Counted from the stretch's first letter, positions 25,973-35,588 are shown. The stretch is 64,000 bases of DNA from an uncultured Sphingomonas sp. (GCA_913775315.1 CAJYIX010000013.1:176867-240866); one strand, 5' to 3'. Notes: generated by a model from the letters alone, not told the origin. Numbers and translations: made by a program.

Positions 25973-26490
25973 TGACGTCCGCACGTAACTGGGGCTTCCG
26001 CATCGCGGGGCTGGTGTTCCTGGTCGACCAGCTGACCAAGTGGCTGGTGACCGGGCCGCTCGGCGTCGACCGGATCGGCGCGGTCAAGCCGCTGATCGGC
26101 ATCTTCGACCTGCGCTTCGTCCCCAATGTCGGCGTGTCGCTGGGGCTCCTGCCCGCCGATTCGAGCTGGATGCGCTGGGCGCTCGTCCTTTTGACCGGCG
26201 CGATCGCGGTCGGCGTCGCGATCTGGATGCGGCGCGAGGAGAACCCCCGCGACAAGGCGGCGCTGGCGCTCGTCCTCGGCGGTGCGCTCGGCAACATCCT
26301 CGACCGGATTCGCTTCGGTTACGTGGTCGATTTCGCCGACCTGCATTTCGGCGAGTGGCGCCCGTTTCTCGTCTTCAACGTGGCCGATGCCGCGATTACC
26401 ATCGGCGTCGTCATCCTTCTGATCCGCGCATTGTTCGTGCGCGAAGGCAAACCGGCGACGGCCGCTCCCGTGGAGAAACCCAATGCGTAA
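25972..26490 (+). CDS. lspA: Lipoprotein signal peptidase (SPase II)
   Basis: This 172-residue inner-membrane aspartyl protease has four membrane helices. Conserved motifs are VDQLTKW near the N-terminus, VPNVGVSLGLLP, GNILDRIRFGYVVDF (catalytic Asp) and FNVADAAITIG (second Asp). The ATG overlaps the ileS stop (TGATG). It cleaves lipidated prolipoproteins; the next gene encodes a lipoprotein that would be a substrate. Confidence 0.95.
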   Translation: MTSARNWGFRIAGLVFLVDQLTKWLVTGPLGVDRIGAVKPLIGIFDLRFVPNVGVSLGLLPADSSWMRWALVLLTGAIAVGVAIWMRREENPRDKAALALVLGGALGNILDRIRFGYVVDFADLHFGEWRPFLVFNVADAAITIGVVILLIRALFVREGKPATAAPVEKPNA

Positions 26491-26920
26491 GATGTTCGCG
26501 CTCGGCCTCGTGGCCCTCTCACTCGCCGGCTGCGGCAAGAGCGGCCTGGATCGTAACAGGCCGGATGAGTTCGCCACCGCGCGACAGGCGCCGCTGGTGA
26601 TCCCGCCCGACTTCGCACTCGTGCCGCCGCAGCCGGGCGCCCCGCGTCCGCAGGACGTCAGCCCCTCGGTCCAGGCGGCCGATGCGCTGTTCGGCGGCCC
26701 CGCCCCGCGCAGCGCGGGCGAAAGCGCGGCAATCCGCGCGGCCGGCGGCAATACCGCCGATGCCGGCATCCGCTCGGGCGCGGGCGATCCCTCGACCAAC
26801 GTCATCGACAAGGGCACCACCGTCCGCGACGTCGTCGCCGCCCCGCAAGGCGACGGTCAGGACGCACGCGCGGTCGCGGGTACGCCCGCGCCGGCCACAA
26901 CCACCCCGCCCAAGAATTAA
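26483..26920 (+). CDS. DUF3035 domain lipoprotein
   Basis: This 145-residue protein has a lipobox (SLAGC, lipidated Cys17) and the DUF3035 pattern RPDEFATARQAPLVIPPDFAL. The rest is rich in Ala, Gly and Pro with no clear fold. It overlaps lspA by 8 bases and ends the plus-strand series. The function is unknown; it should be a periplasmic-facing lipoprotein. Confidence 0.88.
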   Translation: MRKMFALGLVALSLAGCGKSGLDRNRPDEFATARQAPLVIPPDFALVPPQPGAPRPQDVSPSVQAADALFGGPAPRSAGESAAIRAAGGNTADAGIRSGAGDPSTNVIDKGTTVRDVVAAPQGDGQDARAVAGTPAPATTTPPKN

Positions 26921-26935
26921 GGGCTTCCGCCCAGT

Positions 26936-26976
26936 AAAAAGGGGCCGCGCTTCGCCATGAAGCGCGGCCCCTTTTT
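26936..26976. terminator. Bidirectional intrinsic terminator
   Basis: A perfect 13-base stem (GGGGCCGCGCTTC and GAAGCGCGGCCCC) with a GCCAT loop is flanked by AAAAA and TTTTT, so it works on both strands. It separates the DUF3035 gene from the convergent porin gene. Confidence 0.95.
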
Positions 26977-26993
26977 CGTGCCTCAGCCGAGCG

Positions 26994-27836
26994 TCAGAAC
27001 GCCGCGGTCAGCGACGCGACGATCGCGCCATCGGCGATCGGATCAGTCCCGCCCTTCGAGAAGTTGGGGAGCAGATACGCCCCGTCCGCACGACTGATGT
27101 CGGTGTCGACGTACGACAGGCCGAGCGTCAGGTTCTTGTACGTGAAATCGGCGCCGAGCGTCCAATCCCAGTATTTCCCCGTCGGCGCGACGCTGGTGCC
27201 GTTCGGGCCCAGCCCCGGATTGCCGTCCGAATAGCCGATATGCGCGCGCAAGGAAACCGGCGTGTTCGGGATCGCCGCGACCGCATCGCCCGACAGGTAG
27301 AGGTTGTCCTCCTTGTCGCCCGGATCGTTCGGCACACCCGCAACCGCGTCGGCGCCGGTGAAGTACCAGTTGCCCAGCGCCTCCTGCTGCGGCGCGTAGA
27401 AGACGCCCGCGGTCAGCGTGACCGGCCCGGTCGTACCCGACAGCTTCACATAAGGTTCGGCGAAGTCGGTCTTGTCCGCGCCGCCGGGGTACATATACCA
27501 GGTGACGCCGACGTCCAGCGTGCCGCCGCCGCCGATCGGCGTCTTAAACCCGCCGATCAGGTCGAGTTCCATGTTGGCGCCGCCGAACGTGCCCCATCCG
27601 GCCAGGTTCGAGCCCCAGGTGCCGACATAGAAGCCGCTTTCATGCGTGATGGTGATGCCGCCCTGGATCGCCATCTCCTTGTCCGACTGCGAAACGCCGC
27701 GAAAGCGATAGTCGGAGGTGATGGACGCGCTGCCCGACACCGTGATCGGTGACGGCGGGGCGGTTTCCTCCTGCGCAAGGGCAGGGGTGGCACAGACGAG
27801 AAACAGGGCCGGGAGCCCGAGATTAGAGAACCGCAT
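26994..27836 (-). CDS. TorF family putative porin
   Basis: This 280-residue outer membrane protein starts at ATG 27836; AAAGGGCC just upstream is its ribosome binding site, so the ATG five codons earlier is not preferred. Signal peptide MRFSNLGLPALFLVCATPALA. The mature N-terminus SGSASITSDYRFRGVSQSD is the signature of TIGR02001/TorF, and the protein ends in a C-terminal phenylalanine (LTAAF), the usual outer membrane barrel signal. The transported compound is unknown. Confidence 0.88.
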   Translation of the reverse strand: MRFSNLGLPALFLVCATPALAQEETAPPSPITVSGSASITSDYRFRGVSQSDKEMAIQGGITITHESGFYVGTWGSNLAGWGTFGGANMELDLIGGFKTPIGGGGTLDVGVTWYMYPGGADKTDFAEPYVKLSGTTGPVTLTAGVFYAPQQEALGNWYFTGADAVAGVPNDPGDKEDNLYLSGDAVAAIPNTPVSLRAHIGYSDGNPGLGPNGTSVAPTGKYWDWTLGADFTYKNLTLGLSYVDTDISRADGAYLLPNFSKGGTDPIADGAIVASLTAAF

Positions 27837-28042
27837 CGTAGGCCCTTTCATAAAGAGGCGATGGTTCTCTCCTGCTGCCGGGATGCCGCATCTGTCTGAG
27901 GTGCTGAAAGCACGCGCGGTCGTTCACCGACCCGGCTTGTGTGCCGCATCATGCCGCAGCGCACAAGGCGAGTCGGAAACGAACTGTCACAAAAGAAGGC
28001 TTGCTGTGGGAAACGCGCAACAAAAGTTACGCGTGTTACCGA

Positions 28043-28507
28043 TTAGCGGACCGCAATGATCGCGTCGATCTCGACCACCGCGCCCAGCGGCAGCACCGCT
28101 ACGCCGACGGCGCTCCGCGCATGACGGCCGATATCGCCCATCAGCTCGATCATCAGCTCCGACGCGCCATTGGCGACCTTGGCCTGATCGGTGAAGTCGG
28201 TCGCCGAGTTGACGAACACGCCCAGCTTCACGATCCGCTCGATCCGCGACAGGTCGCCGCCGAGCGCGCGCTTTGCCTGTGCCAACATCATCAGCGCGCA
28301 CCGCTTGGCCGCTTCCTGCGCAAAGGACAGCTCGCGGTCCTCGCCGACGCGGCCCATCATCAGCGCCCCGTCGTCGAACGGCAGCTGGCCCGAGATGTGG
28401 AGAAGCCCGCCATGCTCGACCACCGGCACATAGGCGGCGACCGGCGCGGCGGCTTCGGGAAGCGAAAGGCCGAGTTCGGCCAGGCGGGTTTCGATGCGCG
28501 TGCTCAT
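28043..28507 (-). CDS. RidA family protein (YjgF/YER057c/UK114)
   Basis: This 154-residue protein belongs to the longer RidA subgroup (HGGLLHISGQLPFDDG, then LSRIERIVKLGVFVNS, ending in VLPLGAVVEIDAIIAVR). RidA proteins hydrolyse reactive enamine/imine intermediates. The start overlaps the stop of the HAD gene as ATGA, giving an operon DUF3572-HAD-RidA. Confidence 0.88.
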   Translation of the reverse strand: MSTRIETRLAELGLSLPEAAAPVAAYVPVVEHGGLLHISGQLPFDDGALMMGRVGEDRELSFAQEAAKRCALMMLAQAKRALGGDLSRIERIVKLGVFVNSATDFTDQAKVANGASELMIELMGDIGRHARSAVGVAVLPLGAVVEIDAIIAVR

Positions 28508-29145
28508 GCCGTCGCTCTGCCCGCGGGCGCATCAGCCGGCAAGCCCGAAGCGAACCGCGCCTCGATCCAGTCCGCTGCCTCGCGCCAGTCGTCGATCCGG
28601 GCGTGTGCGGCGGGCGCCTTGTCCACCAGCGGCGCAAGATCGGGCTCGGCCACCATGTGCAGCCGATGCACGCCCGGCGAAGCCTCCGCGACGGAGGCGT
28701 GGTGGACGCCCAGATCATCGACGAACACCGTCACCGGGTGGCCATGCTCGGCGACGAGCCGTGCGACCGCCGCACCCTTGCCGCCCTGGTTGCACTCGAC
28801 CCGGTGCGCGATGCCCTGCGCGGCGAGCTGGTCGACGCGGTGCGTCTGGCAATGATCCTCGAGGTTGGTGAGCACGACGATCTCCGCGGTCTCCGCGATC
28901 CGCGCTAGCGCCTCGCGCGCGTAGGGCACGATCGTCTGACGATGCATCTGTTCGGGGAAGAAGCCGCCGAGCAGCGCCCACATCTCCGCCTGTGTCGGCT
29001 TCGACCCGTCCGCCCGCGTCATCGCGTTCGCGAAATCCTGCGTGAAGGTGAAGTCGATCGCGTGCGCCTCGTCCAGCCAGCCGCGGAAATGCCGAACCAT
29101 GTGCAGCAGCACCTCGTCGCAGTCGGTAATCAGCAGCGGCTTCAT
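28504..29145 (-). CDS. HAD family hydrolase
   Basis: This 213-residue protein shows HAD motif I as ITDCDEVLL (Asp8 nucleophile, Asp10), motif II VVLTNLED, a candidate motif III lysine in NQGGKGAAV and motif IV FVDDLGVH. A helical cap lies between motifs I and II. The ATG at 29145 overlaps the DUF3572 stop as ATGA. The substrate is unknown; phosphatase activity is likely. Confidence 0.85.
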   Translation of the reverse strand: MKPLLITDCDEVLLHMVRHFRGWLDEAHAIDFTFTQDFANAMTRADGSKPTQAEMWALLGGFFPEQMHRQTIVPYAREALARIAETAEIVVLTNLEDHCQTHRVDQLAAQGIAHRVECNQGGKGAAVARLVAEHGHPVTVFVDDLGVHHASVAEASPGVHRLHMVAEPDLAPLVDKAPAAHARIDDWREAADWIEARFASGLPADAPAGRATA

Positions 29146-29420
29146 TCGCCCTCCAGTCGCATCCGCGCGCGAACCAGCATCGCCGGCTCGATCCCCAGCG
29201 CGTCGGCGCACGCGATCAGGTCGGGTTCGTGCGCCTCGATGAAGCCGAGCACCGCCGCCAGCACGGCCGGCTCGCCCGCTCGCGCGCGCAGGTCGGCAGG
29301 GTCGATTCCCGTCGTCGCCAGCAGCCGGTCAGCGCGCGTGCCGTCGCTCACCGCCCAGCCAAGCGCCCCTAGCGCCACCGCTTTCGGATCGGGTTCGGCG
29401 TTTGTTTCGCGGATCGGCAT
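29142..29420 (-). CDS. DUF3572 family protein
   Basis: This 92-residue protein (PKAVALGALGWAVSDGTRADRLLATTGIDP, then FIEAHEPDLIACADALGI) is the small helical DUF3572 family of alphaproteobacteria. It often sits divergently beside divK, as here. Only 18 bases separate the two start codons, so the promoters must lie inside the opposite genes or overlap. The function is unknown. Confidence 0.85.
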   Translation of the reverse strand: MPIRETNAEPDPKAVALGALGWAVSDGTRADRLLATTGIDPADLRARAGEPAVLAAVLGFIEAHEPDLIACADALGIEPAMLVRARMRLEGE

Positions 29421-29438
29421 CGGATAGGACGAACCTCG

Positions 29439-29846
29439 ATGGAAGAAGACGCCGCCTTGCCGCGACCCGTGCTGGTTGTCGAGGACAACGAGCTCAACCT
29501 CAAGCTGTTCTGCGACCTTCTGCGCGCGCATGGTTTCGTGCCGACCGCGGTCCGCGACGGGCGCGAGGCGGTGGCAAAGGCGCGGGAAACCGCACCCGAC
29601 CTGATCGTCACCGACATCCAGTTGCCGCACGTCACCGGTCTCGAACTGATCCAGCGGTTCCGCGCCGACCCCCGGCTCAAACATGTGCCGATCATGGCGG
29701 TCACTGCCTATGCGGGGCATGACGACGAAGCACGCATCCGCGCCGCGGGGGCGACCGCCTATGTTTCCAAGCCGATCTCGGTGCTGCGCTTCATCGAGGA
29801 GGTGCGCGCGCTGCTCGCCCCGCCCGCGGACAGCGCCGCCACCTGA
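29439..29846 (+). CDS. divK: Single-domain response regulator DivK
   Basis: This 135-residue receiver-only protein has acidic residues VVEDNELN, phospho-acceptor Asp in VTDIQLP, the Thr of AVTAYAG and Lys of SKPIS. Sequence and the DUF3572 neighbour fit DivK, the cell-cycle regulator that controls DivJ, PleC and DivL signalling. No output domain is present. Its last 88 bases overlap the end of the opposite membrane-protein gene. Confidence 0.88.
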   Translation: MEEDAALPRPVLVVEDNELNLKLFCDLLRAHGFVPTAVRDGREAVAKARETAPDLIVTDIQLPHVTGLELIQRFRADPRLKHVPIMAVTAYAGHDDEARIRAAGATAYVSKPISVLRFIEEVRALLAPPADSAAT

Positions 29847-31513
29847 CCGGCGAGCGCGTCGACACGCGCGGCCAGCCCTGCGATCGCTCGCGCCTGATCC
29901 TCGCGCGCCAGCACAGCGCCGAACGCCTCGGCCAGCGGTGCGTCCAGCGCCGCCAGCAGCGCGCGCACCCCGCCGGGCAGCGGCGTCTCATCGGGTCGCC
30001 CCGCTAGCCGCAACAACACCTCGCCGCCGCGCACCTCGAACGCATCGTCACCCGGCGGCACCCCGCGCGCGGCAAGTGGAACCGCCACGCCGTCCCGCTC
30101 CATCGACAGCGTCCCGCCCGCCGCCGCGGCGCCCTCGACCGCCTCGGCCAGCGCCGCCTCGGCAAGCTGCCCGCTCGTCGCCCGCCCAGCGCGCGTGCCC
30201 AGCATCTCGGGCAGCGCGCGCAGGCGGCCGATCCGCGGCTCCAGCCGTGCCTCGGTCCAGCGGTCGATCCTCGACTGTACCGGCGGGAACAGGATCGCCA
30301 CCGTCGCGGTCGACAGCGCGGCCAGCGTCGTCGCATCGAAGCTCGGGTCGATCTGCGCCACCGCGATCTTCGCCACCTCCTGCGCCGCCGCCCACAATGC
30401 GCCCATCGTCAGCGTCACGATGCCGACCATGCCCGACTTCGCCGTCACCCGATCGGCATCCCACAGCCGATATCGCATCAGCGACACCAGCACGCCCGCC
30501 GGCAGCATGAGGAAACCGAGGTTGAACAGCATCATCCCGGCAAGCGCCATCCACGGCCCCACCTCCGGCCCGACCATCACCAGCCCCGCCCCCGCCAGCA
30601 ACACGGCAAAGGCAAGCGTGAAGCCCAGTCCCGCCCATTTGAGCTGCTGCCGCTCGATCCCCGGCGGCGTGCGGCGAAAGCGCATCACGGGCATCAGCCC
30701 GGCAACCAGCGTGCTTACGAACGACAGGGACGCGATCACCGGCAGCGGTAACGCATCCGCGACGATCAGGACGAACAGCACCGGCGCCCATAGCGCGAGC
30801 CAGCGCCCGCGCCGCGGCACGAACCGCCCGTCGGGAAAGGCCGGCAGCGCGACGAGGAACAGCGCGAAGAACCCCGCCGTCGCCAGATCGTTGAAATCAT
30901 ACCAGCCAAGCCACGCAAGCGCCGTCGCGGTGACAGGCAGCGCCGCCGCGCCCATCGCAAAGGCATAGGCAAGCAGCATCGACACCGGATCGTCCGGTCG
31001 CCGCTCGGCCAGGATCAACCCGCCCGCGAGCAGGCCAAGGATCGCGACGAACTGAAGGGCATAGAGCGCCAGGAACTGCACGACCGGCGCCCCCGATCCC
31101 GCGGCAGCAGCGGTGGCCAGCGCTGCATTTCGGGCCAGCGTCACGACCGTGCGTTTGCCCGCCACCTCCAGCTTCAGTCGAACCGGCCCGTCACCGGCCA
31201 GACGCGCGGCTGCATCCTCGCCGCTCGTCACCGCCGTACCGTCAATCGCGATCAGCCGAGCGCCGTCTGCTGGTACGCCCGCGACGAATGCATCGCGTGG
31301 CCCGACCATGATCCGCGCCGCGTCCTCGGCATCGACGACAAGCCCCCGCGCCGCGAACGCCGGCTCGATGCGATAACTCGCCACCCAGCCGCGCCACAGA
31401 CCAGCGAGCGCGAGCAGCAGCACCGCCGCCGCGACCAGTCGCCATCCCAGTCCCGCGATCCGCGCTGCCCGTGGCCTGAGCGGCGGCAAAGCCCGCGTCG
31501 GTCCCCGATCCAT
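29759..31513 (-). CDS. Polytopic membrane protein with PDZ-like domain
   Basis: This 584-residue protein has a TM helix at 20-42, then a periplasmic PDZ-like segment (AGVPADGARLIAIDGTAVTS, about 79-98), then about seven more TM helices (145-370). A cytosolic part follows with a coiled segment (LAREDQARAIAGLAARVDALAG). It resembles the membrane half of sensor proteins, but I see no kinase, cyclase or other output domain. It follows hemA by 30 bases on the same strand. The function is not recognised. Confidence 0.8.
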   Translation of the reverse strand: MDRGPTRALPPLRPRAARIAGLGWRLVAAAVLLLALAGLWRGWVASYRIEPAFAARGLVVDAEDAARIMVGPRDAFVAGVPADGARLIAIDGTAVTSGEDAAARLAGDGPVRLKLEVAGKRTVVTLARNAALATAAAAGSGAPVVQFLALYALQFVAILGLLAGGLILAERRPDDPVSMLLAYAFAMGAAALPVTATALAWLGWYDFNDLATAGFFALFLVALPAFPDGRFVPRRGRWLALWAPVLFVLIVADALPLPVIASLSFVSTLVAGLMPVMRFRRTPPGIERQQLKWAGLGFTLAFAVLLAGAGLVMVGPEVGPWMALAGMMLFNLGFLMLPAGVLVSLMRYRLWDADRVTAKSGMVGIVTLTMGALWAAAQEVAKIAVAQIDPSFDATTLAALSTATVAILFPPVQSRIDRWTEARLEPRIGRLRALPEMLGTRAGRATSGQLAEAALAEAVEGAAAAGGTLSMERDGVAVPLAARGVPPGDDAFEVRGGEVLLRLAGRPDETPLPGGVRALLAALDAPLAEAFGAVLAREDQARAIAGLAARVDALAGQVAALSAGGASSARTSSMKRSTEIGLET

Positions 31514-31543
31514 GCCCCCGATCCCCCTCGAGGGCGGACGCTA

Positions 31544-32788
31544 TCAGGCGGCGGCGCGCATCTCCAGCCGGCCCCAGATCTCGACCAGCGCGGCGGTCAG
31601 GTCACGCATCATCCCCTCGTCATGCGCCGGGCCGGGGGTGAACCGCAGCCGCTCTGTCCCACGGGGCACGGTCGGGTAGTTGATCGGCTGGACGTAGACG
31701 CCGTACTCAGCGAGCAGGATGTCGCTGATCCGCTTGGCGCGCACGGGATCGCCGACCATCAGCGGGACGATGTGCGTCGTCGTCGCCATCACCGGCAGCC
31801 CGGCTTCCTCGAACATTGCCTTCAGCTGCGCGGCGGCGGCCTGCTGCCCGTCGCGCTCCACGCTGGAGGCCTTGAGGTGCCGCACGCTCGCGAGCACGCC
31901 CGCGACCAGGACCGGCGACAGGCTGGTGGTGAAGATGAAGCCCGGCGCATAGCTGCGGATCACGTCAACGATCGTCTGGTCGGCGGCGATATACCCGCCC
32001 ATCACCCCGAACGCCTTGCCCAGCGTCCCCTCGATGATCGTCAGGCGATGCGCCGCCTCGTCCCGCTCCGAAATCCCGCCGCCGCGCGCGCCGTACATGC
32101 CGACCGCGTGTACTTCGTCGAGGTACGTGAGCGCATTGTACTTGTCGGCCAGGTCGCAGATCGCGTGGATCGGCGCCACGTCGCCGTCCATCGAATAGAC
32201 GCTCTCGAACGCGATCAGCTTGGGCACCGACGGGTCCTCGGCCGCCAGCAGCGACTCGAGATGCGCGAGGTCGTTGTGCCGGAACACCCGCTTCTCGCAG
32301 CCCGCATTGCGGATGCCCGCAATCATCGACGCGTGATTGAGCTCGTCGGAAAAGATGACGCAGCCCGGCAGCACCTTGGCCAGCGTCGACAGCGTCGCCT
32401 CGTTCGAGACGTACCCGCTGGTGAAAAGGAGCGCCGCCTCCTTGCCGTGCAGGTCGGCAAGTTCGGCCTCCAGATCGACATGGTAATGCGTGTTGCCGCC
32501 GATGTTGCGCGTGCCGCCGGAGCCGGCGCCCACATCGTGGAGCGCTTCCTCCATCGCCGCGATCACCTTCGGGTGCTGGCCCATCGCCAGATAGTCGTTC
32601 GAGCACCAGACGGTGATCGGCTTCGGCCCATTATGCCCGGCGAAGCAACGCGCATTGGGGAACGCACCCTTGTTGCGCAGGATATCGATGAACACGCGGT
32701 AGCGCCCTTCGGCATGCAGCCGGTCGATGGCATTGGCGAAGACACGGCCATAATCGACCGCCGGGGGCTGGTTACGCGCCTCGATCAT
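31544..32788 (-). CDS. hemA: 5-aminolevulinate synthase
   Basis: This 414-residue PLP enzyme condenses glycine and succinyl-CoA to make 5-aminolevulinate, the Shemin-pathway first step of heme in alphaproteobacteria. Marks are [38 protein letters not shown] and the PLP lysine in [14 protein letters not shown]. Length is close to the usual 405. It is transcribed toward the PDZ-like membrane protein gene. Confidence 0.96.
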   Translation of the reverse strand: MIEARNQPPAVDYGRVFANAIDRLHAEGRYRVFIDILRNKGAFPNARCFAGHNGPKPITVWCSNDYLAMGQHPKVIAAMEEALHDVGAGSGGTRNIGGNTHYHVDLEAELADLHGKEAALLFTSGYVSNEATLSTLAKVLPGCVIFSDELNHASMIAGIRNAGCEKRVFRHNDLAHLESLLAAEDPSVPKLIAFESVYSMDGDVAPIHAICDLADKYNALTYLDEVHAVGMYGARGGGISERDEAAHRLTIIEGTLGKAFGVMGGYIAADQTIVDVIRSYAPGFIFTTSLSPVLVAGVLASVRHLKASSVERDGQQAAAAQLKAMFEEAGLPVMATTTHIVPLMVGDPVRAKRISDILLAEYGVYVQPINYPTVPRGTERLRFTPGPAHDEGMMRDLTAALVEIWGRLEMRAAA

Positions 32789-33011
32789 GGCGCGCCATTA
32801 CGCCTTTCCAGCGCCGGTTTCCAGCGCGAACCACTCGCATCACGGGCCGGGCCGGTGCATCAATGCGCCGGGTTTCCAGCTACTTATCCTCGATCAGGGC
32901 GCTTTGCCGATCACGCTGATAGACAAACTCCATCGTCGGCACCGCGACTCATCCGAGCAGGCCGGCGGCTGAGAGACCCACCGCGCTCCCGCTTGGACGA
33001 GGAGAATCGTG

Positions 33012-33182
33012 ATGGAACCGCAGGACCGCAGCTATTTCCTGACCCGCGCCGAGCAGGAGCGCGCGATCGCCGCACGCTGCACCGACGTCGCCGCGCGAAA
33101 GGCACACGCCGAAATGGCAAACCGCTACGTCGCGCAGGCGGAAAAGGCGGCCGCCCTCATCGTCAAGCCCCGCGCCGCCTGA
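33012..33182 (+). CDS. Small helical hypothetical protein, 56 residues
   Basis: This ORF of 57 codons starts at ATG 33012, preceded by GAGGAG at good spacing and followed by a hairpin terminator. The sequence (SYFLTRAEQERAIAARCTDV, then AARKAHAEMANRYV) is a charged, heptad-like helix, rich in Ala, Arg and Glu. Similar 55-70 residue proteins are often annotated in sphingomonads without a known function. The Shine-Dalgarno and terminator argue that it is real. Confidence 0.78.
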   Translation: MEPQDRSYFLTRAEQERAIAARCTDVAARKAHAEMANRYVAQAEKAAALIVKPRAA

Positions 33183-33190
33183 AACCAAGA

Positions 33191-33223
33191 GGGCCGCACC
33201 TCTCAACGAGGCGCGGCCCTTTT
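33191..33223 (+). terminator. Intrinsic terminator after the 56-residue gene
   Basis: A stem of GGGCCGC with GCGGCCC, extended inside by CCTC/GAGG, is followed by TTTT. It stands 8 bases after the stop codon and lies between the small gene and convergent rpoZ. Confidence 0.85.
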
Positions 33224-33243
33224 CGAACGCGACGATCCGGCGA

Positions 33244-33588
33244 TCAACCGTCGTAGTCGCCGCCGGCATTCTGGTTGCGCGGCGGGGCGGCGGCGGTGAG
33301 GCGCAGCGCCTCCGCCGAGGCCGACAGCGAACCGATCTCATCCGGCGCTTCTTCGTCGTCGATCTGCACGCGCTGAAGGCTGGAGACCAGCGCTTCCTGC
33401 ATCGCATCCGGACGGACCCGCTCTTCAGCGATCTCGCGCAGCGCGACGACCGGGTTCTTGTCGCGATCACGATCGAGCAGTAGTTCGGCACCGCCCGAAA
33501 TCTGGCGCGCGCGCTGGGCCGCGAGCAGCACCAGGTCGAACCGGTTGGGGATCTTGTCGACGCAATCCTCGACGGTGACGCGCGCCAT
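33244..33588 (-). CDS. rpoZ: RNA polymerase omega subunit
   Basis: This 114-residue protein begins [29 protein letters not shown], the conserved omega N-terminus, and continues with [15 protein letters not shown]. The C-terminal 40 residues are a variable acidic tail. It helps assemble and stabilise the beta-prime subunit. Many bacteria encode spoT beside rpoZ; it is not adjacent here. Confidence 0.95.
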   Translation of the reverse strand: MARVTVEDCVDKIPNRFDLVLLAAQRARQISGGAELLLDRDRDKNPVVALREIAEERVRPDAMQEALVSSLQRVQIDDEEAPDEIGSLSASAEALRLTAAAPPRNQNAGGDYDG

Positions 33589-33714
33589 GAACGCTTCCTT
33601 CGCTTGATACCGATGGGTTCGGGAAAGCGTGCCAGCTAAAGCGGGCGCCCGCCAAAGTCAAGATTTTGCGCACCCGCGTTGCTTGTCACCTCGGCACGGG
33701 CCATCTGGTACGGC

Positions 33715-34920
33715 ATGGCCGCGCCTATCGAACAGCCGACATTCGAGGTCGCGGGCAACGCCATTCGCCTCCTCGACACCGGCCCGCGCCGGATGCAGGC
33801 GCTCCTCGACCTGATCGCCGGTGCACGCGAAAGCCTGCGCGTCCTCTATTATATCTACGAGGATGACGAGGCCGGGCGCGCGGTCGGCGCCGCGCTGATC
33901 GGCGCCGCCGCGCGCGGCGTCCGCGTCTCGCTGATCGTCGACGGCCTGGGCAGCGAACCCGCCGCCCGCGCGCATTTCTTCGCGCCATTGGAGGCTGCGG
34001 GGGTCGAGGTTTGCCGCTTCATCCCGCGCTTCGGCCGCAAATACCTGCTGCGCAATCATCAGAAGCTCGCGCTCGCCGACGATGCGCGCGTCATCATTGG
34101 CGGCTTCAACATCAAGGCCGATTATTTCGGCGTGCCGGGCGACGATGGAGAGGCGTGGCGCGACCTCGGCCTTCATCTCGATGGCCCCGCCGCCGCCCGC
34201 CTCGCGCATTATTTCGACGCGCTCGCCCGCTGGAGCCGACAGGAAAAGGCCCCCGTCCGCGCGCTCGCCCGCGTGCTGCGCCGCCACAGCGAGCATGAGG
34301 GTCAGGTTCGCTGGCTGCTCGGCGGCCCGACCCGCCGCCTGTCGCCCTTCGCCCGCGCACTCCGGCGCGAGATGCACGCCGCGGCCAAGGCGGGCGAGCG
34401 CATCGACCTGATCGCCGCCTATTTCGCGCCCGGACCGTCGATGCTCCGCCGGCTGAAGCGCGCGGCGCGGCGCGGGATCGTCAACGTCGTGCTGCCCGCG
34501 GTCACCGACAATTACATGGCGATCTGGGCGTCGCACTTCACCTATGCCGGGCTGTTACGTCGGGGCGTGCGTATCTGGGAGTATCAGCCGACGAAGCTTC
34601 ATACCAAGCTCGTTGCGATCGGCGGCGCAGTGCATATCGGCTCGGCCAATTTCGATATCCGCAGCCTGTTCCTCAATCTGGAGCTGATGCTCCGGATCGA
34701 GGACCCCGCCTTCACCGCGCATGTCCGCGCCTATGTCGATGGCGAGATCGCCGCCTCGAAGCGAATTACCCGAGAGGATCACCGCGCCGCGATGACCCCC
34801 TGGACCCGCCTCAAGCAGGCCGCCGCCTATGCGGTGATGGCGGTCCTCGACCCGCAGATCAGCCGCCGGCTGATCGCTTGGGGCGAGAACCCCCGCCCGC
34901 CTCAGCGTTCCGACAGATAG
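33715..34920 (+). CDS. Phospholipase D family phosphatidyltransferase (cardiolipin synthase-like)
   Basis: This 401-residue protein starts at ATG 33715 (a TTG 12 codons upstream is weaker). The first HKD motif, [19 protein letters not shown], is complete. The second reads [20 protein letters not shown], with Gly where the Asp of HxKxxxxD is expected. Length and GSANFDIRS fit bacterial cardiolipin synthases, without the usual N-terminal membrane helices. It could make cardiolipin or another phosphatidyl product. The end overlaps gpmA by 19 bases, tail to tail. Confidence 0.82.
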   Translation: MAAPIEQPTFEVAGNAIRLLDTGPRRMQALLDLIAGARESLRVLYYIYEDDEAGRAVGAALIGAAARGVRVSLIVDGLGSEPAARAHFFAPLEAAGVEVCRFIPRFGRKYLLRNHQKLALADDARVIIGGFNIKADYFGVPGDDGEAWRDLGLHLDGPAAARLAHYFDALARWSRQEKAPVRALARVLRRHSEHEGQVRWLLGGPTRRLSPFARALRREMHAAAKAGERIDLIAAYFAPGPSMLRRLKRAARRGIVNVVLPAVTDNYMAIWASHFTYAGLLRRGVRIWEYQPTKLHTKLVAIGGAVHIGSANFDIRSLFLNLELMLRIEDPAFTAHVRAYVDGEIAASKRITREDHRAAMTPWTRLKQAAAYAVMAVLDPQISRRLIAWGENPRPPQRSDR

Positions 34921-35588
34921 TAGCGGTCGACCGCGTTCAGATCGTCGTCGAGCTGGTAAACGATCGGCTGGCCCGTCGGAATCTCGAGGCTCGCAATGTC
35001 CTCGTCCGAGATCCCCGACAGATGCTTGACCAGCGCGCGCAGCGAATTGCCATGCGCCGACACGAGCACGCGCTTGCCCGCGCGCAGTTCGGACGCGATC
35101 CGCGCTTCCCAATAGGGCAGGACGCGCGCGATCGTGTCCTTCAGGCTCTCGGTCGCGGGGATCGGGATGCCGGCATAGCGGCGGTCGCTCGACAGATCGA
35201 AGGTCGATCCCGCCTCGGGCAGCGGCGGCGGAATGTCGAAGCTGCGGCGCCAGATCTTGACCTGCTCGTCGCCGTGCAGCGCCGCCGTCTCCGCCTTGTC
35301 CAGGCCGGTGAGCCCCCCATAATGCCGCTCGTTCAGCCGCCAGTCCTTTTCCACCGGCAGCCACAGCCGCCCCATCGCCTCGAGCGCGAGGTTGAGCGTC
35401 TTGATCGCCCGCGTCTGGAAGCTGGTGAAGCACTGGTCGAAATCGAGGCCCTTCGCCGCCAGTGCCTCGCCCGCCGCCCAGGCTTCGCGCGTCCCTTGTT
35501 CGGTCAGGTCGACGTCCCACCAGCCGGTGAAGCGATTTTCGAGGTTCCAGGCCGACTGGCCGTGGCGGATGAGGACAAGTGTCGGCAT
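34902..35588 (-). CDS. gpmA: 2,3-bisphosphoglycerate-dependent phosphoglycerate mutase
   Basis: This 228-residue glycolytic enzyme starts [15 protein letters not shown], with the phospho-histidine in RHG. Further marks are [30 protein letters not shown] and [17 protein letters not shown] (second catalytic His). Length matches the family. It interconverts 3- and 2-phosphoglycerate. Confidence 0.96.
   Translation of the reverse strand: MPTLVLIRHGQSAWNLENRFTGWWDVDLTEQGTREAWAAGEALAAKGLDFDQCFTSFQTRAIKTLNLALEAMGRLWLPVEKDWRLNERHYGGLTGLDKAETAALHGDEQVKIWRRSFDIPPPLPEAGSTFDLSSDRRYAGIPIPATESLKDTIARVLPYWEARIASELRAGKRVLVSAHGNSLRALVKHLSGISDEDIASLEIPTGQPIVYQLDDDLNAVDRYYLSER

Noticed and set aside
26936-26976. 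Operator palindrome for the porin gene
   Set aside because: Location between two convergent stop codons and flanking A and T runs identify it as a terminator.
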